A stretch of 64,000 nt of DNA from CAWDMC01 sp963803295 (GTDB taxonomy: Bacteria > Acidobacteriota > Terriglobia > UBA7540), in assembly GCA_963803295.1 (NCBI GenBank), contig CAWDMC010000020.1, positions 1 through 64,000 on the forward strand, written 5' to 3'. Positions 31,765 through 40,151 of the stretch are shown here, in pieces. The notes beneath the pieces were generated by a model that was given only the letters and a program-made list of their open reading frames with translations, had not been told where the DNA came from and searched no databases. The translations under genes were made by a program, and so were the position numbers. Each line of letters starts with the position of its first letter. The first letter of the stretch is position 1.

Positions 31765-32487
31765 TCACTGCTCGACTATTTCTGCCGATTCGAAAGGTTC
31801 CGGTGTGAAGCGGTAGCCGGAGCCCCGCACGGTCTGCAGGTAACGGGGCTTGTTGGGGTGGGCCTCGACCTTCTCACGCAGACGTCGGATGTGAACGTCC
31901 ACGGTGCGCGGGGTGACAAAGCGATCGCGTCCCCAAACCTCGTCGAGCAGGCGGTCACGGCTGAAAATCCGGCGCGGATTCGATACCAGGTAGTGCAGCA
32001 GCTTGAACTCCAGGGTGCTGAGCTCTACCGACCGGCCGCTCACCAGGACCTCCTGGGTTCGCGAGTCCAGCCTCAACTCGCCGGCGTCCACCACCTCGGG
32101 CTTCTCCGTGGATCGCTCCTGGCGCCGCAAGACCGCTTTTACTCTCGCCACCAGCTCGCGCGGGCTGAACGGCTTCACCACGTAGTCGTCAGCGCCGAGC
32201 TCCAGCCCGAGCACCCGATCAATCTCCTCGCTCTTGGCCGTGAGAAAGATTACCGGCACACTACGCAGGCGCTCGTCTGCCCGCATCCGCCGGCAGATCT
32301 CAAAGCCATCAAGATCGGGAAGAAGGACGTCAAGTAGTACCAAGTCGGACGGCTTGCGTTGTAGTTGTTCCAGGCCCTCGGTACCGCGGGTAAAAGGCGA
32401 TACATCGTAGCCTTCCTTCCGGAGGTTGTAGCTCACAAGTTCGATGATATCCTTCTCGTCCTCGATGACCGTGATGCGTTGTCGCAT
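31765..32487 (-). CDS. PhoB-like response regulator (OmpR family)
   Basis: 240 residues from the ATG at 32487. The receiver domain (1-120) has the acidic pair at E9/D10, phospho-acceptor D53 in LVLLDVLLPDLDG, the T in FLTAK and the K in VKPFS. The winged helix (about 140-230) reads ELSTLEFKLLHYLVSNPRRIFSRDRLLDEVWG..TRTVDVHIRRLREKVE. This is the layout of PhoB, which activates phosphate-starvation genes; the phosphate link is by similarity only, as no pst or phoU gene is visible. The kinase gene lies about 90 bases downstream. A TATAAT sits six bases before the start codon, so the mRNA may be leaderless. Confidence 0.92.
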   Translation of the reverse strand: MRQRITVIEDEKDIIELVSYNLRKEGYDVSPFTRGTEGLEQLQRKPSDLVLLDVLLPDLDGFEICRRMRADERLRSVPVIFLTAKSEEIDRVLGLELGADDYVVKPFSPRELVARVKAVLRRQERSTEKPEVVDAGELRLDSRTQEVLVSGRSVELSTLEFKLLHYLVSNPRRIFSRDRLLDEVWGRDRFVTPRTVDVHIRRLREKVEAHPNKPRYLQTVRGSGYRFTPEPFESAEIVEQ

Positions 32488-32493
32488 ACACGG

Positions 32494-32499
32494 ATTATA
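32494..32499 (-). promoter_or_regulatory. Candidate -10 element of the two-component operon
   Basis: A perfect TATAAT on the minus strand ends six bases before the ATG at 32487. No Shine-Dalgarno lies between. No good -35 is seen at 17 bases. Confidence 0.35.
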
Positions 32500-32856
32500 G
32501 ACCAAACCCTTGGCTCGCGGGCGCGCGATCCGCCTGTAGGAGCTCCACGCGATTCGATATCAGGGTCACACCAAGTCCGGTGAACCGCCGCCTTCTCCTG
32601 ACAGATGCTGGGAGCGGATGGCGCCGACGCCGCACAAGAGCCATACCAGAGCCGATCAGGATTATCCTGCGGCAACCAATCCTCCCTTCTCATGATGTGC
32701 AGAACACTCGGCTTGCTCTCTTCTGCGAGCGTTCCTGTTGGTTTGGCAAGGCGTTCGCTCTTGCTTTTCACGGGGCGGTATCCGTGGGTTGCACTGGGAC
32801 CGCGATCCCCCGTTTACGGTCCGGCGCGCGCAAGCGGATACCGCCCCGGCAGGGAA

Positions 32857-33999
32857 ATGGGAGAATATCAAACCAGGGAGATCGCCTTGACGGAACTGGC
32901 AGCTTCAGAGATCAGCATCGAACAAGACATGTCGGCCCTGCAGGCGGAGGTCGAGACGCCGTCGCAGCCAACTCGACTCACTGCCGCGGTCCCGTGGGTT
33001 GATCGACACCTGCCGTTTCGTGACCTTCACATCACCCAACACCTCCGCGTGTCGGAGAAGCTGGCGGTGGCCTATCTAGCCTATTCCACCGCCGCGGCGG
33101 CGTTCTTCCCGGTTTGGATTACTCAGGGATTCACGATCGCCGTCCTGAACCTGCTTAGTGGCGTTGTCATCGCGCTTTTCGGCCGGAGTTCAGCCGCCCG
33201 TCGCGATGGCCTGCATGCGCTCCCGGAACCGAGTTCGAACCTGTTCGTGAGCGTTCTGCGCGACGCTTTCCCGGCCGTCTTAGTGCTGCTTGCCTATCGC
33301 GAGTCCGGCCTCTGTTGCCTGCCCGACGCAGGCCGTCACCTGAACTACCTTTTCGACCGCTGGGATCATGCCGTTTTGTGGAGTCCATGGGCACTCGCGC
33401 TGCTGAATGCCGGAGCCCCCTGGCTCCAGCGTTATCTGGAGCTTTGCTACTCCTTCTGCTATCCCCTGGTGCCGCTCGGGCTCGGCGCCCTGTTGGTGCT
33501 TCGGCGCTGGCCAAACCTCGATCGAAGCAGCGGTTTCACCGATCCCGAAACCGCGAGCCGCTCGATCGACCAGTTCTGGACGGCTCTGCTACTCGCTGAA
33601 TTCACTTGCTATCTGCTGTTCCCCTTCTTCCCCTCCGATCCACCGCGCCTGTTTTTCTATTACTTGCCCGGGCACGATATTCCCGGACCTTCAGTCCAGC
33701 CTCTCTTCCGGCACCTGAACTTCTGGATCCTCGGCCATTACGGGATTCAATCCAGTGTTTTCCCGAGCGGTCACGTGGCGGCAGTCACAGCGACGGCTCT
33801 CTCGGTCCGGCGGCACTGGCGCCGAGCCGGGGACTGCTTTGTGATCCTGGCCATCAGCATCAGCTTCGCTACCTTCATTTGCCGCTATCACTACTTGGCC
33901 GATGCGGTCGCCGGAGCGCTGATCGGGGTGGCAGCTTATCTGATCTCCCGCCGCGTGGACCGCCGGCCCAAACCGCCCGGAGGCGACCGTCTCCATTGA
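32857..33999 (+). CDS. PAP2-superfamily membrane phosphatase
   Basis: 380 residues from the ATG at 32857; the open frame continues upstream without similarity. Six or more hydrophobic segments occur from about residue 65 on. The PAP2 signature is split as usual: VFPSGHVAAVTATALSVR near residue 305 and YHYLADAVAGALIGV near 350, which provide the two catalytic histidines. The preceding LFPFFPSDPPR segment is typical of the inositol-phosphoceramide-synthase-like PAP2_3 branch. It probably removes phosphate from, or transfers headgroups on, a lipid or polyprenyl substrate in the membrane. It is divergent from the PhoB/PhoR-like pair, which may control it, though no shared site was found. Confidence 0.85.
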   Translation: MGEYQTREIALTELAASEISIEQDMSALQAEVETPSQPTRLTAAVPWVDRHLPFRDLHITQHLRVSEKLAVAYLAYSTAAAAFFPVWITQGFTIAVLNLLSGVVIALFGRSSAARRDGLHALPEPSSNLFVSVLRDAFPAVLVLLAYRESGLCCLPDAGRHLNYLFDRWDHAVLWSPWALALLNAGAPWLQRYLELCYSFCYPLVPLGLGALLVLRRWPNLDRSSGFTDPETASRSIDQFWTALLLAEFTCYLLFPFFPSDPPRLFFYYLPGHDIPGPSVQPLFRHLNFWILGHYGIQSSVFPSGHVAAVTATALSVRRHWRRAGDCFVILAISISFATFICRYHYLADAVAGALIGVAAYLISRRVDRRPKPPGGDRLH

Positions 34000-34081
34000 C
34001 ACTCACCTAATCTCTGCAAAGCGGTAAATCGCGCTGACTGATTCAGATCCTCTCATCTCATCTAGCTTAACAGGACGGAAT

Positions 34082-34117
34082 GAGACAGTTGAGACAGCTG
34101 AGACAGATGAGACACTA
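34082..34117. repeat. Nine-base tandem repeat GAGACAGNT x4
   Basis: GAGACAGTT, GAGACAGCT, GAGACAGAT and GAGACACTA are contiguous, with one more GAGACAAT about 20 bases on. It lies in the 34000-34671 gene-free interval. A reading frame at 34324-34548 has no ribosome-binding site or recognisable similarity. Confidence 0.6.
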
Positions 34118-34188
34118 TTTTTTATCTTGTTTAGATTGAGACAATCATAAGCCGCGATTACACATGGCGAGACCCGAAAATGCAAGAA

Positions 34189-34207
34189 GTGTTGCATTTT
34201 GCAACAC
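34189..34207. promoter_or_regulatory. Perfect inverted repeat, possible operator or hairpin
   Basis: GTGTTGCA (34189-34196) and TGCAACAC (34200-34207) are separated by TTT. There is no T-tract, so an intrinsic terminator is unlikely. It stands alone between two convergent genes. Confidence 0.3.
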
Positions 34208-34671
34208 TGCAGCGCTGAGGCTTGCTGAGGCTTAAGGGTCCGAGCAAGCGTTCGTGAGAATGGCTAAAGGAGACTCCCCGCCGTGCGTGGGTGTTAAGCA
34301 ATGCTGGCTAAGCGCAACGCAGATTGGCTCAGAATCTCGATGGACACATCAAAAGTATATATGATGATGTTCCCTTCGGAACAGATTTGGTGAAACTGGT
34401 GGAGGATGATTCATGCATTACGGGAAAGGGAAGTGGGAACCGCTGTAGAAACTGTGCATCAAGACCGATAACGAAACTTGTCCACAAATCCGCTACACAA
34501 GAATCCCGCCGAGCGAAAAAACCGCTTCCCTTGACCTTCGAATTGTGATTCACGCAGCGGTAGGCTGAAGCTGCCTTGATCCCCACAATGGAGTAAGCCG
34601 AAAACAGGAAGGGCGGTTCCTCGAAGCACACCGCCCCGAACCGGAGCTTATACCCTCGCCTTTCTCGAACT

Positions 34672-35691
34672 CTACTTGATGCCGACAACCATGGAGTCAG
34701 GGCCCACCAAGTGCTCCACATGCGTCTCGCGAAAGCCGACCTCCTTCATCCAGCCCATGCAGTCTGCCCCGGTGTAGTCGAAGCCGCCCGGAGTCTCAAT
34801 CAGCATGTTCAGGCTCATCGTGAGGCCGAAGGCGTTCTGCGAGCGATCGTCGTCGATGATCGAATCGTAGGCCACGACGGCGCCCCCCGGCGAGATGGCT
34901 GCGTAGGCCTTGCCGAGCAGCATTTTCTTTTCCTCAAGGTTCCAGTCGTGCAGGATGTGGCCCATGGTGACGACGTCAGCCTCCGGCAGCGGGTCCTCGA
35001 AGAAATTGCCGGCCAGAAAGCGCACGCGTCCGCTGAGACCATTTTGCTCGACGTAGTCCTCGAAGATCGGTCCAACCTCAGCAAGGTCGAAACCAATGCC
35101 GTCCAGATGCGGATTGGCCAGGGCGATCTGAACGGCCAGATCACCCTGGGCGGTGCCGACATCGGCGAAGGTCCGATAACGGCTCCACGGGACTTTTTGC
35201 GCGATGGCGAGGTTGGCGCCGCGGCTGATGCCGGTCATGGCCGCCAGAAATCCCTTCAGCCTGGCCGGGTCAGCGTAGAGCGCCTCAAATGGCGACGCGG
35301 CTTCATCCTGATCTTTAGCCTCGTTCTGCTGTTTTCCTGTACGCAGGGCCTCAGTGAGATGGTTCCAATGCCCGTAGAGGCGGTGATTCGCCATTTCCAG
35401 GAGCCCGCCAATGTAGGTGGGCTTGTGCTTGTCGAGATAAAGATCGGTGGCGGCCGTATTGGAGTATTTACCGTCCACCCTGCGCAGGAATCCCAGCGCA
35501 GTCAGAGCGTCGAGAAAATCGTGCGCCGACCGCGGATGAAGGCCCAGGCGGCCGCGCAGCGTCTCCAGATCCTCCGGCTTCCTGGCCAGTTCGGTGAAGA
35601 CTTCCATCTCCACGGCGCTCAACAGCGTCTTGGACGCCCAGAATCCCAGGCCGACTTGCAGAATGTGCTCAGGGCTCGAATCCGTAGTCAT
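34672..35691 (-). CDS. SAM-dependent O-methyltransferase (dimerising, hydroxyneurosporene/plant-OMT type)
   Basis: 339 residues from the ATG at 35691, which has AAAGGAG five bases upstream. The N-terminal winged-helix dimerisation domain (about 1-95) reads ILQVGLGFWASKTLLSAVEMEVFTELA, then LGLHPRSAHDFLDALTALGFL. The Rossmann domain (about 150-339) has the AdoMet loop DVGTAQGDLAVQIA, where this family usually has a glycine-rich DVGGG. The motif HILHDWNLEEKKMLL carries the catalytic-type His-Asp-Trp. It methylates a hydroxyl of an unknown small molecule. It follows the MurU-like gene by 54 bases on the same strand, so co-transcription is likely, but a metabolic link is not obvious. Confidence 0.88.
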   Translation of the reverse strand: MTTDSSPEHILQVGLGFWASKTLLSAVEMEVFTELARKPEDLETLRGRLGLHPRSAHDFLDALTALGFLRRVDGKYSNTAATDLYLDKHKPTYIGGLLEMANHRLYGHWNHLTEALRTGKQQNEAKDQDEAASPFEALYADPARLKGFLAAMTGISRGANLAIAQKVPWSRYRTFADVGTAQGDLAVQIALANPHLDGIGFDLAEVGPIFEDYVEQNGLSGRVRFLAGNFFEDPLPEADVVTMGHILHDWNLEEKKMLLGKAYAAISPGGAVVAYDSIIDDDRSQNAFGLTMSLNMLIETPGGFDYTGADCMGWMKEVGFRETHVEHLVGPDSMVVGIK

Positions 35692-35745
35692 CTCATCTCC
35701 TTTGCGAGGTCTTTGCCTCATCGAATCGTCCAACGTGTGCAGTTT

Positions 35746-36501
35746 CTACTCCGAACGTAGTATCCCCTTTTTGTTCAAATCCTGGGCGGCTTGAATCACA
35801 CTGTCCGGCCTGCCGAGATCGCGCCAATAATACTCCTCGGCCCGAAAGGCAAGGATTTTCTCTTTGTCGGCGGCCAGACGCAGGTAGGCCGTGATGATGG
35901 AGAAGACTCCTTCTTCGATCATTAACGCAAACAGACGAGGAGAAATAACGTGAATGCCGCAAAAAGCCAGCGCTTGCACCTTGGGTGAAGAACGCACGGC
36001 TTCAGTGTTTCGATCGCGCCCGGAGCGGCGGCCGCATAGCTCGAGTTGTTCGTCGAAGACAAGGTACCGCGAAGTCTCCCGGTTCTGTACCGCCAGGGTG
36101 GCGAGGGCCCGATTTTCGGCATGATATTGCACCATCCGCCGGAGATCAATCGTGCTGATGACATCGACATTGTGCAGAATGAACGGCTCTTCAAGGCGGT
36201 TGGAATCCTCGAGGAAAAAATAGGCGGCCCTCTTCAACCCGCCTCCGGTCTCGAGCAAGACCTCCTCGCGAGAAAGGTCAATACGCATGCCGAAGTTATC
36301 GTTCGCTGTCAGATACGCGAGAATCATGTCGGCAAAATGATGCACATTGATAATCACTTCGTGAATCCCAAAAGAGCGCAAGCGAGAGAGTGTAATCTCT
36401 AAGAGCGTGCGGCCGGCGACCTCCACCAGCGCCTTAGGACGATCGTCGGTGAGTGGCCGCAACCGCGTGCCCAGGCCGGCGGCCAAAATCATCGCTTTCA
36501 T
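35746..36501 (-). CDS. murU: MurU-like nucleotidyltransferase (amino-sugar-1-phosphate uridylyltransferase)
   Basis: 251 residues. The N-terminus MKAMILAAGLGTRLRPLTDDRPKALVEVAG is the nucleotide-binding loop and Lys pair of sugar-phosphate nucleotidyltransferases, followed by VIINVHHFADMI. The acidic metal site is HNVDVIS, and the C-terminal YYWRDLGRPDSVIQAAQDL is typical of MurU-type enzymes. MurU makes UDP-MurNAc from MurNAc-1-phosphate in the peptidoglycan recycling route that bypasses de novo synthesis. The start overlaps the stop of the upstream kinase::RapZ gene by four bases (ATGA), so they are translated together, which supports this specific role over other NTP-transferases. Confidence 0.85.
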   Translation of the reverse strand: MKAMILAAGLGTRLRPLTDDRPKALVEVAGRTLLEITLSRLRSFGIHEVIINVHHFADMILAYLTANDNFGMRIDLSREEVLLETGGGLKRAAYFFLEDSNRLEEPFILHNVDVISTIDLRRMVQYHAENRALATLAVQNRETSRYLVFDEQLELCGRRSGRDRNTEAVRSSPKVQALAFCGIHVISPRLFALMIEEGVFSIITAYLRLAADKEKILAFRAEEYYWRDLGRPDSVIQAAQDLNKKGILRSE

Positions 36502-37925
36502 TCTCCCAAGTTCTCCAACTCAAGATGCCGCACTACCACCTCCACCCCTGGCCTCCCACGCAAACGTCCTGCCAGTTGCTCCGCCAGATATACCGAGCGA
36601 TGCCGGCCGCCGGTGCAGCCAAACGACACCATCAGGCTCTTGAAGCCGCGGGAGAGATAATTGCTCACGCTGGCATCCACCAACAACAGGACGCTCGAAA
36701 GGAACCGATGGACGCTCTCTTGCTGATTAAGATAATCGATCACCAGCCCGTCTTTGCCGGTGAGCGGCTGGTAGCGCTCTTCCCGTCCGGGATTCGGGAG
36801 ACTGCGGGCGTCGAACACGAATCCGCCACCGTTTCCGGACCGATCCTCCGGCCGGCGCCGGTGAAATGAAAAACTGAAGATCTGCACCGTGAGCTTTTCT
36901 GCTTCAGAAGCCGCGGCTTGTAGCTTCTCCGAGCCCAACATGCTCTGGAACGTATCGAGCAGGGTAGGCAGGGAAATAGGCATCTCCACGTGGTGAAGCA
37001 GCCAACGCAAGTTTTTCAGCGCGTACGGCACGCTTTCGAGAAAGTGAACTTTGCGCTCGTAGAAGCCGCGAAAACCGTAAGCGCCCAACGCCTGCATGAT
37101 GCGTACGTAAGCATAGGCATAATAGTGCCGCATGAACACTTCGCGCTCGAGCTTGATGAAGGCGGCAAGCGTGTCGAGATAATGATCGAGCAATTGCTGG
37201 CGCAGCTCGGGCGGCAGATCAGCCTTGCCATCGTACAAAAGCGAGGCGATGTCATATTGCAGCGCGCCCCGGCGGCCGCCTTGGTAGTCCAAAAAGAACG
37301 GCTGGCGGTCGCGCCACATGATGTTGCGCGATTGGAAATCCCGATAGAGAAAATAATCGCGATTGGCACTCAACAAGAACTTCGTCAAGCGGCTGAAATC
37401 ACCTTCCAGCCCTTGTTCGTTAAAAGGAATTCCAGCGAGTCTAAGAAAGTAGTACTTGAAATAGTTCAAATCCCAAGCGATGGATTGACGGTCGAAGCTC
37501 GAGCGCGGATAGCACACTTTGTAATTCAAATCGTGGCCCGCTTCGACCTGAAAGCGGGGCAATACTGAAACTACGTGGCGATAGGCTGCAACTACCTCGG
37601 GAGCAATGTTCTCTCCGGCTCGATGCTTCGAGAGAAACTCGAAAAGCGTCGTGTCACCCAGGTCTTCTTCGAGATATGCGCCATGGCTCAAGTCTTCAGC
37701 ATAGATTTCCGGCACGGGCAGACCGTGCCGCCGAAAGTGCCTGGAGAATTCGAGGAAAGCGACATTCTCTTCGCGTACCTCATACAGAATGCCAATCGCG
37801 CTGAATCTTTCGTTGGCAAGCCGGATGATTTTGCGTCCCGAACCGCCAAGCTGGCCCTGGAGTGGCTGTACCCGTCCCGCGGGGGAGTGGAAGTACTGCT
37901 CAAAAAGCCCTTTGAGAACGTCCAT
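36498..37925 (-). CDS. AmgK-like amino-sugar kinase fused to a RapZ C-terminal domain
   Basis: 475 residues from the ATG at 37925, which has GGAAG eight bases before; the open frame upstream to 38294 is unrelated. Residues 1-340 are an aminoglycoside-phosphotransferase-fold kinase: catalytic YRDFQSRNIMW, then FFLDYQGGRRGALQYDIASLLYD. This fits AmgK, which phosphorylates MurNAc/GlcNAc at the anomeric position. Residues 345-475 are a RapZ C-terminal domain: QIFSFSFHR, FDARSLPNP, PLTGKD, SFGCTGGRHRSVYLAEQLA and VVRHLELE. The P-loop N-terminal half of RapZ is absent. In E. coli the RapZ C-domain senses glucosamine-6-phosphate and binds GlmZ RNA. Here it is joined to a recycling kinase and coupled to a MurU-like gene; a role in sensing amino-sugar supply is my inference. 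Confidence 0.88.
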   Translation of the reverse strand: MDVLKGLFEQYFHSPAGRVQPLQGQLGGSGRKIIRLANERFSAIGILYEVREENVAFLEFSRHFRRHGLPVPEIYAEDLSHGAYLEEDLGDTTLFEFLSKHRAGENIAPEVVAAYRHVVSVLPRFQVEAGHDLNYKVCYPRSSFDRQSIAWDLNYFKYYFLRLAGIPFNEQGLEGDFSRLTKFLLSANRDYFLYRDFQSRNIMWRDRQPFFLDYQGGRRGALQYDIASLLYDGKADLPPELRQQLLDHYLDTLAAFIKLEREVFMRHYYAYAYVRIMQALGAYGFRGFYERKVHFLESVPYALKNLRWLLHHVEMPISLPTLLDTFQSMLGSEKLQAAASEAEKLTVQIFSFSFHRRRPEDRSGNGGGFVFDARSLPNPGREERYQPLTGKDGLVIDYLNQQESVHRFLSSVLLLVDASVSNYLSRGFKSLMVSFGCTGGRHRSVYLAEQLAGRLRGRPGVEVVVRHLELENLGE

Positions 37926-38202
37926 GAACATGACTTCCAACAACTTCAGTTTCGAGCAATCGCCAAGAGACTCCCCGGCCGCTAGGAAGATATCATCGAA
38001 CGCACGGTCCAACAAACGGTGAGGCCATTGTAAGGCGCTCGGCAACGAATTAACCGCCGGTTCGTCGCAGAGGTGCGTCGTGGGACGGCTCGCCGCGTTT
38101 CCAGCACGTCTATAACGCTCGGAGGGAACCCTGGCAGGAGCCTTAACATCCAATCTTCTCCCTAGAATTGCAGGATGCAGCCAGGAGAAAGGAGTCGCAC
38201 GG

Positions 38203-38343
38203 ATCAAAGCAGCAGTCGTTCCAGCAGTTGGGGCCAAGTGGGAAGTGAGAGAGGTACCCACCCCCAAGCCAGAAGCCAACCAGGTCCTCATCAAAATTTA
38301 CGCCAGCGGGCTTTGTTACACCGACGTGCATATCCTGACTTGA
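38203..38343 (+). pseudogene. Zinc-type alcohol dehydrogenase, N-terminal remnant
   Basis: 46 codons read IKAAVVPAVGAKWEV, then REVPTPKPEANQVLIKIYASG and LCYTDVHILT before a TGA. This is the first part of an AdhP-like dehydrogenase, including the zinc cysteine region CYTDVH. ATC stands where ATG would be expected, and the gene ends where a dispersed-repeat cluster begins. It is a 3'-deleted fragment without function. Confidence 0.7.
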
Positions 38344-38397
38344 ACCGTTCCGGCGATGCGGATCTCGTGCTTCTACCGAGCACTACAAATCATAGTG

Positions 38398-38690
38398 ACG
38401 CTCACTCTGTCGCGGCGCTGTCCCTTCGCTCCACTAAGGGCAGGTTCTCAGCGCCGAAAACGCCGGGGGGACACCGGCGCCTGGAGTTTGTACATTTTTG
38501 CACGACATGCCAAGGATGGCCATGCCACCTGGATGTGGCACGGGCTTCCAGCCCGTGGTACGCCGGTGGGGACACCGGCGCCTGGAGTTTGTACATTTCT
38601 GCACGACACGCCAAGGACGGCCATGCCACCTGGATGTGGCACGGGCTTCCAGCCCCTGGTACGCCGGTGGGGACACCGGCGCTACAGGTG
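38398..38690. repeat. Composite dispersed repeat with 100-base tandem units
   Basis: Two units, 38460-38559 and 38560-38660, are about 90% alike. Each has the CGCCGGTG-GGGA-CACCGGCG hairpin, then CTGGAGTTTGTACATTT, GCACGACA and a GATGTGGCACGGG..CTTCCAGCCC segment. A third, truncated unit (38661-38690) ends in GGCGCTAC. The family also occurs inverted at 20941-21035, and its hairpin part at 9101-9158 and 16690-16718. The rest of 37926-38863 holds only the dehydrogenase remnant and the next gene's leader. Confidence 0.65.
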
Positions 38691-38863
38691 CACTTCGGGG
38701 ACCGAACCCGTTTCCGGACAACGGTCCGCCTTCGCCCCAGGATCACTCCTGAATCACTCCGGAATTAAAGGGAACCGTCGAGCCGAACCGGAAGGGCGGG
38801 TTCTCACATCTTAACCGGTAGTGGTAGCGGCCCGATTTTGGGCGTCCACCGAGAGGAGCGGAC

Positions 38864-39559
38864 ATGAAGATTGGCATCATTGGCGCCGGGCAAATCGGCG
38901 GCACTCTGACCCGCCGGCTGACCAAACTCGGACATGAAGTGTTTGTTGCCAACTCGCGAGGGCCTGCGTCGCTCGCAGACCTCGCCAGGGAAACCGGAGC
39001 GAAGCCCGTCTCCGTCACCGAGGCGGCCCGGGCAGGTGAGCTGGTTGTGGTGACGATCCCGGAAGCGAAGATTCAGGACCTGCCCAGGGACTTGTTCGCC
39101 GGCGTCCCCGATGATGTAGTCGTCATCGACACGGGAAATTACTACCCTCGGGAGCGCGATGGCCGCATTGGCGATATCGAAGCGGGAATGGCGGAAAGTC
39201 GATGGGTGGAGCATCAGCTCGGCCGGCCGGTCGTCAAGGCGTTTAACAACATCTATGCCCAACACCTGCTCGAGCGCGGCCTCCCGGCGGGCAGCCGAGG
39301 ACGAATCGCCCTGCCCGTAGCCGGCGATGACCAACACGCCAAGGAGATCGTAATGCGGCTTGTGGACCAGCTCGGATTCGATGCCGTCGATGCCGATGGA
39401 CTTGATGAATCGTGGCGCCAGCAGCCGGGCTCGCCGGTTTACGCCACCGACTTCGATGCCGAGGGAGTGCGGCGCGCGCTGGCCCAGGCCAGCAGGGAGC
39501 GCACGCCTAAGTGGCAGGCCACCGAGAACAGCCCAGGCACCTTTGCGCATCCGGCCTGA
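38864..39559 (+). CDS. F420/NADP-type oxidoreductase (dinucleotide-binding)
   Basis: 231 residues. The N-terminus MKIGIIGAGQIGGTLTRRLTKLGHEVFVANSRGP is the NADP-binding Rossmann loop of the F420-dependent NADP oxidoreductase family; the S-R after the second strand fits NADPH. VVVTIPEAKIQDLP, DTGNYYPRERDG and RPVVKAFNNIYAQHL follow, the last being characteristic of this family. The length is normal. GAGGAG stands seven bases before the ATG. The electron partner is unknown; many bacterial members act as simple NADPH-dependent reductases. It appears monocistronic, flanked by repeats. Confidence 0.88.
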   Translation: MKIGIIGAGQIGGTLTRRLTKLGHEVFVANSRGPASLADLARETGAKPVSVTEAARAGELVVVTIPEAKIQDLPRDLFAGVPDDVVVIDTGNYYPRERDGRIGDIEAGMAESRWVEHQLGRPVVKAFNNIYAQHLLERGLPAGSRGRIALPVAGDDQHAKEIVMRLVDQLGFDAVDADGLDESWRQQPGSPVYATDFDAEGVRRALAQASRERTPKWQATENSPGTFAHPA

Positions 39560-39619
39560 CGCTGTTCGCCCCCAGAAAGGATTGCATTCATGCACAGACG
39601 GAGATTCGTGGGTACGATA

Positions 39620-39901
39620 TCAAAGCAGAAGATGTGCTTTTTTCAGCAACCTGATAAAAGTGGAGGTCTTCTTCACAGGTCTTGAACATGTGTCTTCACA
39701 AGTGGGTCCTGCGATGGCCCCGGTCGCAAGCAGTTCCTCAGCCTCTCGCGGATCGAGCTCGATCAGACCGCGTCTGTCGATACTCACCAGATTGACACTT
39801 GCTGGCAATTCCGTCAGCTCGGGCGCACCAATAGGGAGGTAGATAGTGAGGCCGCCATATTGCGTGTTCCGCTCGATTCGCTTTTGAACCGTGTACTTCA
39901 T
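39620..39901 (-). CDS. Small hypothetical protein
   Basis: 93 residues. The start is supported by GGAGG five bases before the ATG. The product begins MKYTVQKRIERNTQYGGLTIYLPIG; it contains REAEELLATGAIAGP near the middle and a basic C-terminus. No family is recognised and there is no membrane segment. It is convergent with the oxidoreductase gene, and an 8-base inverted repeat lies about 170 bases upstream. Confidence 0.45.
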   Translation of the reverse strand: MKYTVQKRIERNTQYGGLTIYLPIGAPELTELPASVNLVSIDRRGLIELDPREAEELLATGAIAGPTCEDTCSRPVKKTSTFIRLLKKAHLLL

Positions 39902-40071
39902 CGTCGCCTCCGCCAGGAATCACATCGGGGCACTCCAGCAGCTCAGATAAGGGGAGACAACTGGAATCGTCGATCTCGAGGGTGAAGCCGTCTGAAAACA
40001 CCTTCCCTGGGGCCGACCGAAAATTCTCCAAAAGTTGGATGAGGCGCAGCAGGGACAGGATATTTCAAACC

Positions 40072-40097
40072 GAGTTAATTGGCGACTTCATTAACTC
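40072..40097. promoter_or_regulatory. Inverted repeat GAGTTAAT-N10-ATTAACTC
   Basis: The perfect 8-base arms lie at 40072-40079 and 40090-40097, with a further ATTAACT near 40148. The spacing suits a dimeric regulator. The site is upstream of the small gene ending its leader at 39901 and just beyond the 3' end of the cyclase gene. Confidence 0.3.
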
Positions 40098-40151
40098 AAC
40101 CGGCCCTACCCCGGCCGCTCTCGCTCATATTTGATAGTCGGGTATTATTAA

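Noticed and set aside
34082..34117. Short tandem repeats as CRISPR or origin iterons
   Set aside because: Nine-base contiguous units without spacers; no replication gene or AT-rich unwinding region nearby.
34163..34185. Sigma-54 promoter near the 34.2-kb inverted repeat
   Set aside because: The GG and GC elements are four bases too far apart for a -24/-12 promoter.
34324..34548. 74-codon plus-strand frame as a gene
   Set aside because: No ribosome-binding site, no similarity recognised, and it lies in a repeat-bearing gap.
38460..38690. Repeated units that could suggest a CRISPR array
   Set aside because: The units are contiguous 100-base tandem copies without unique spacers, and no cas gene is present.
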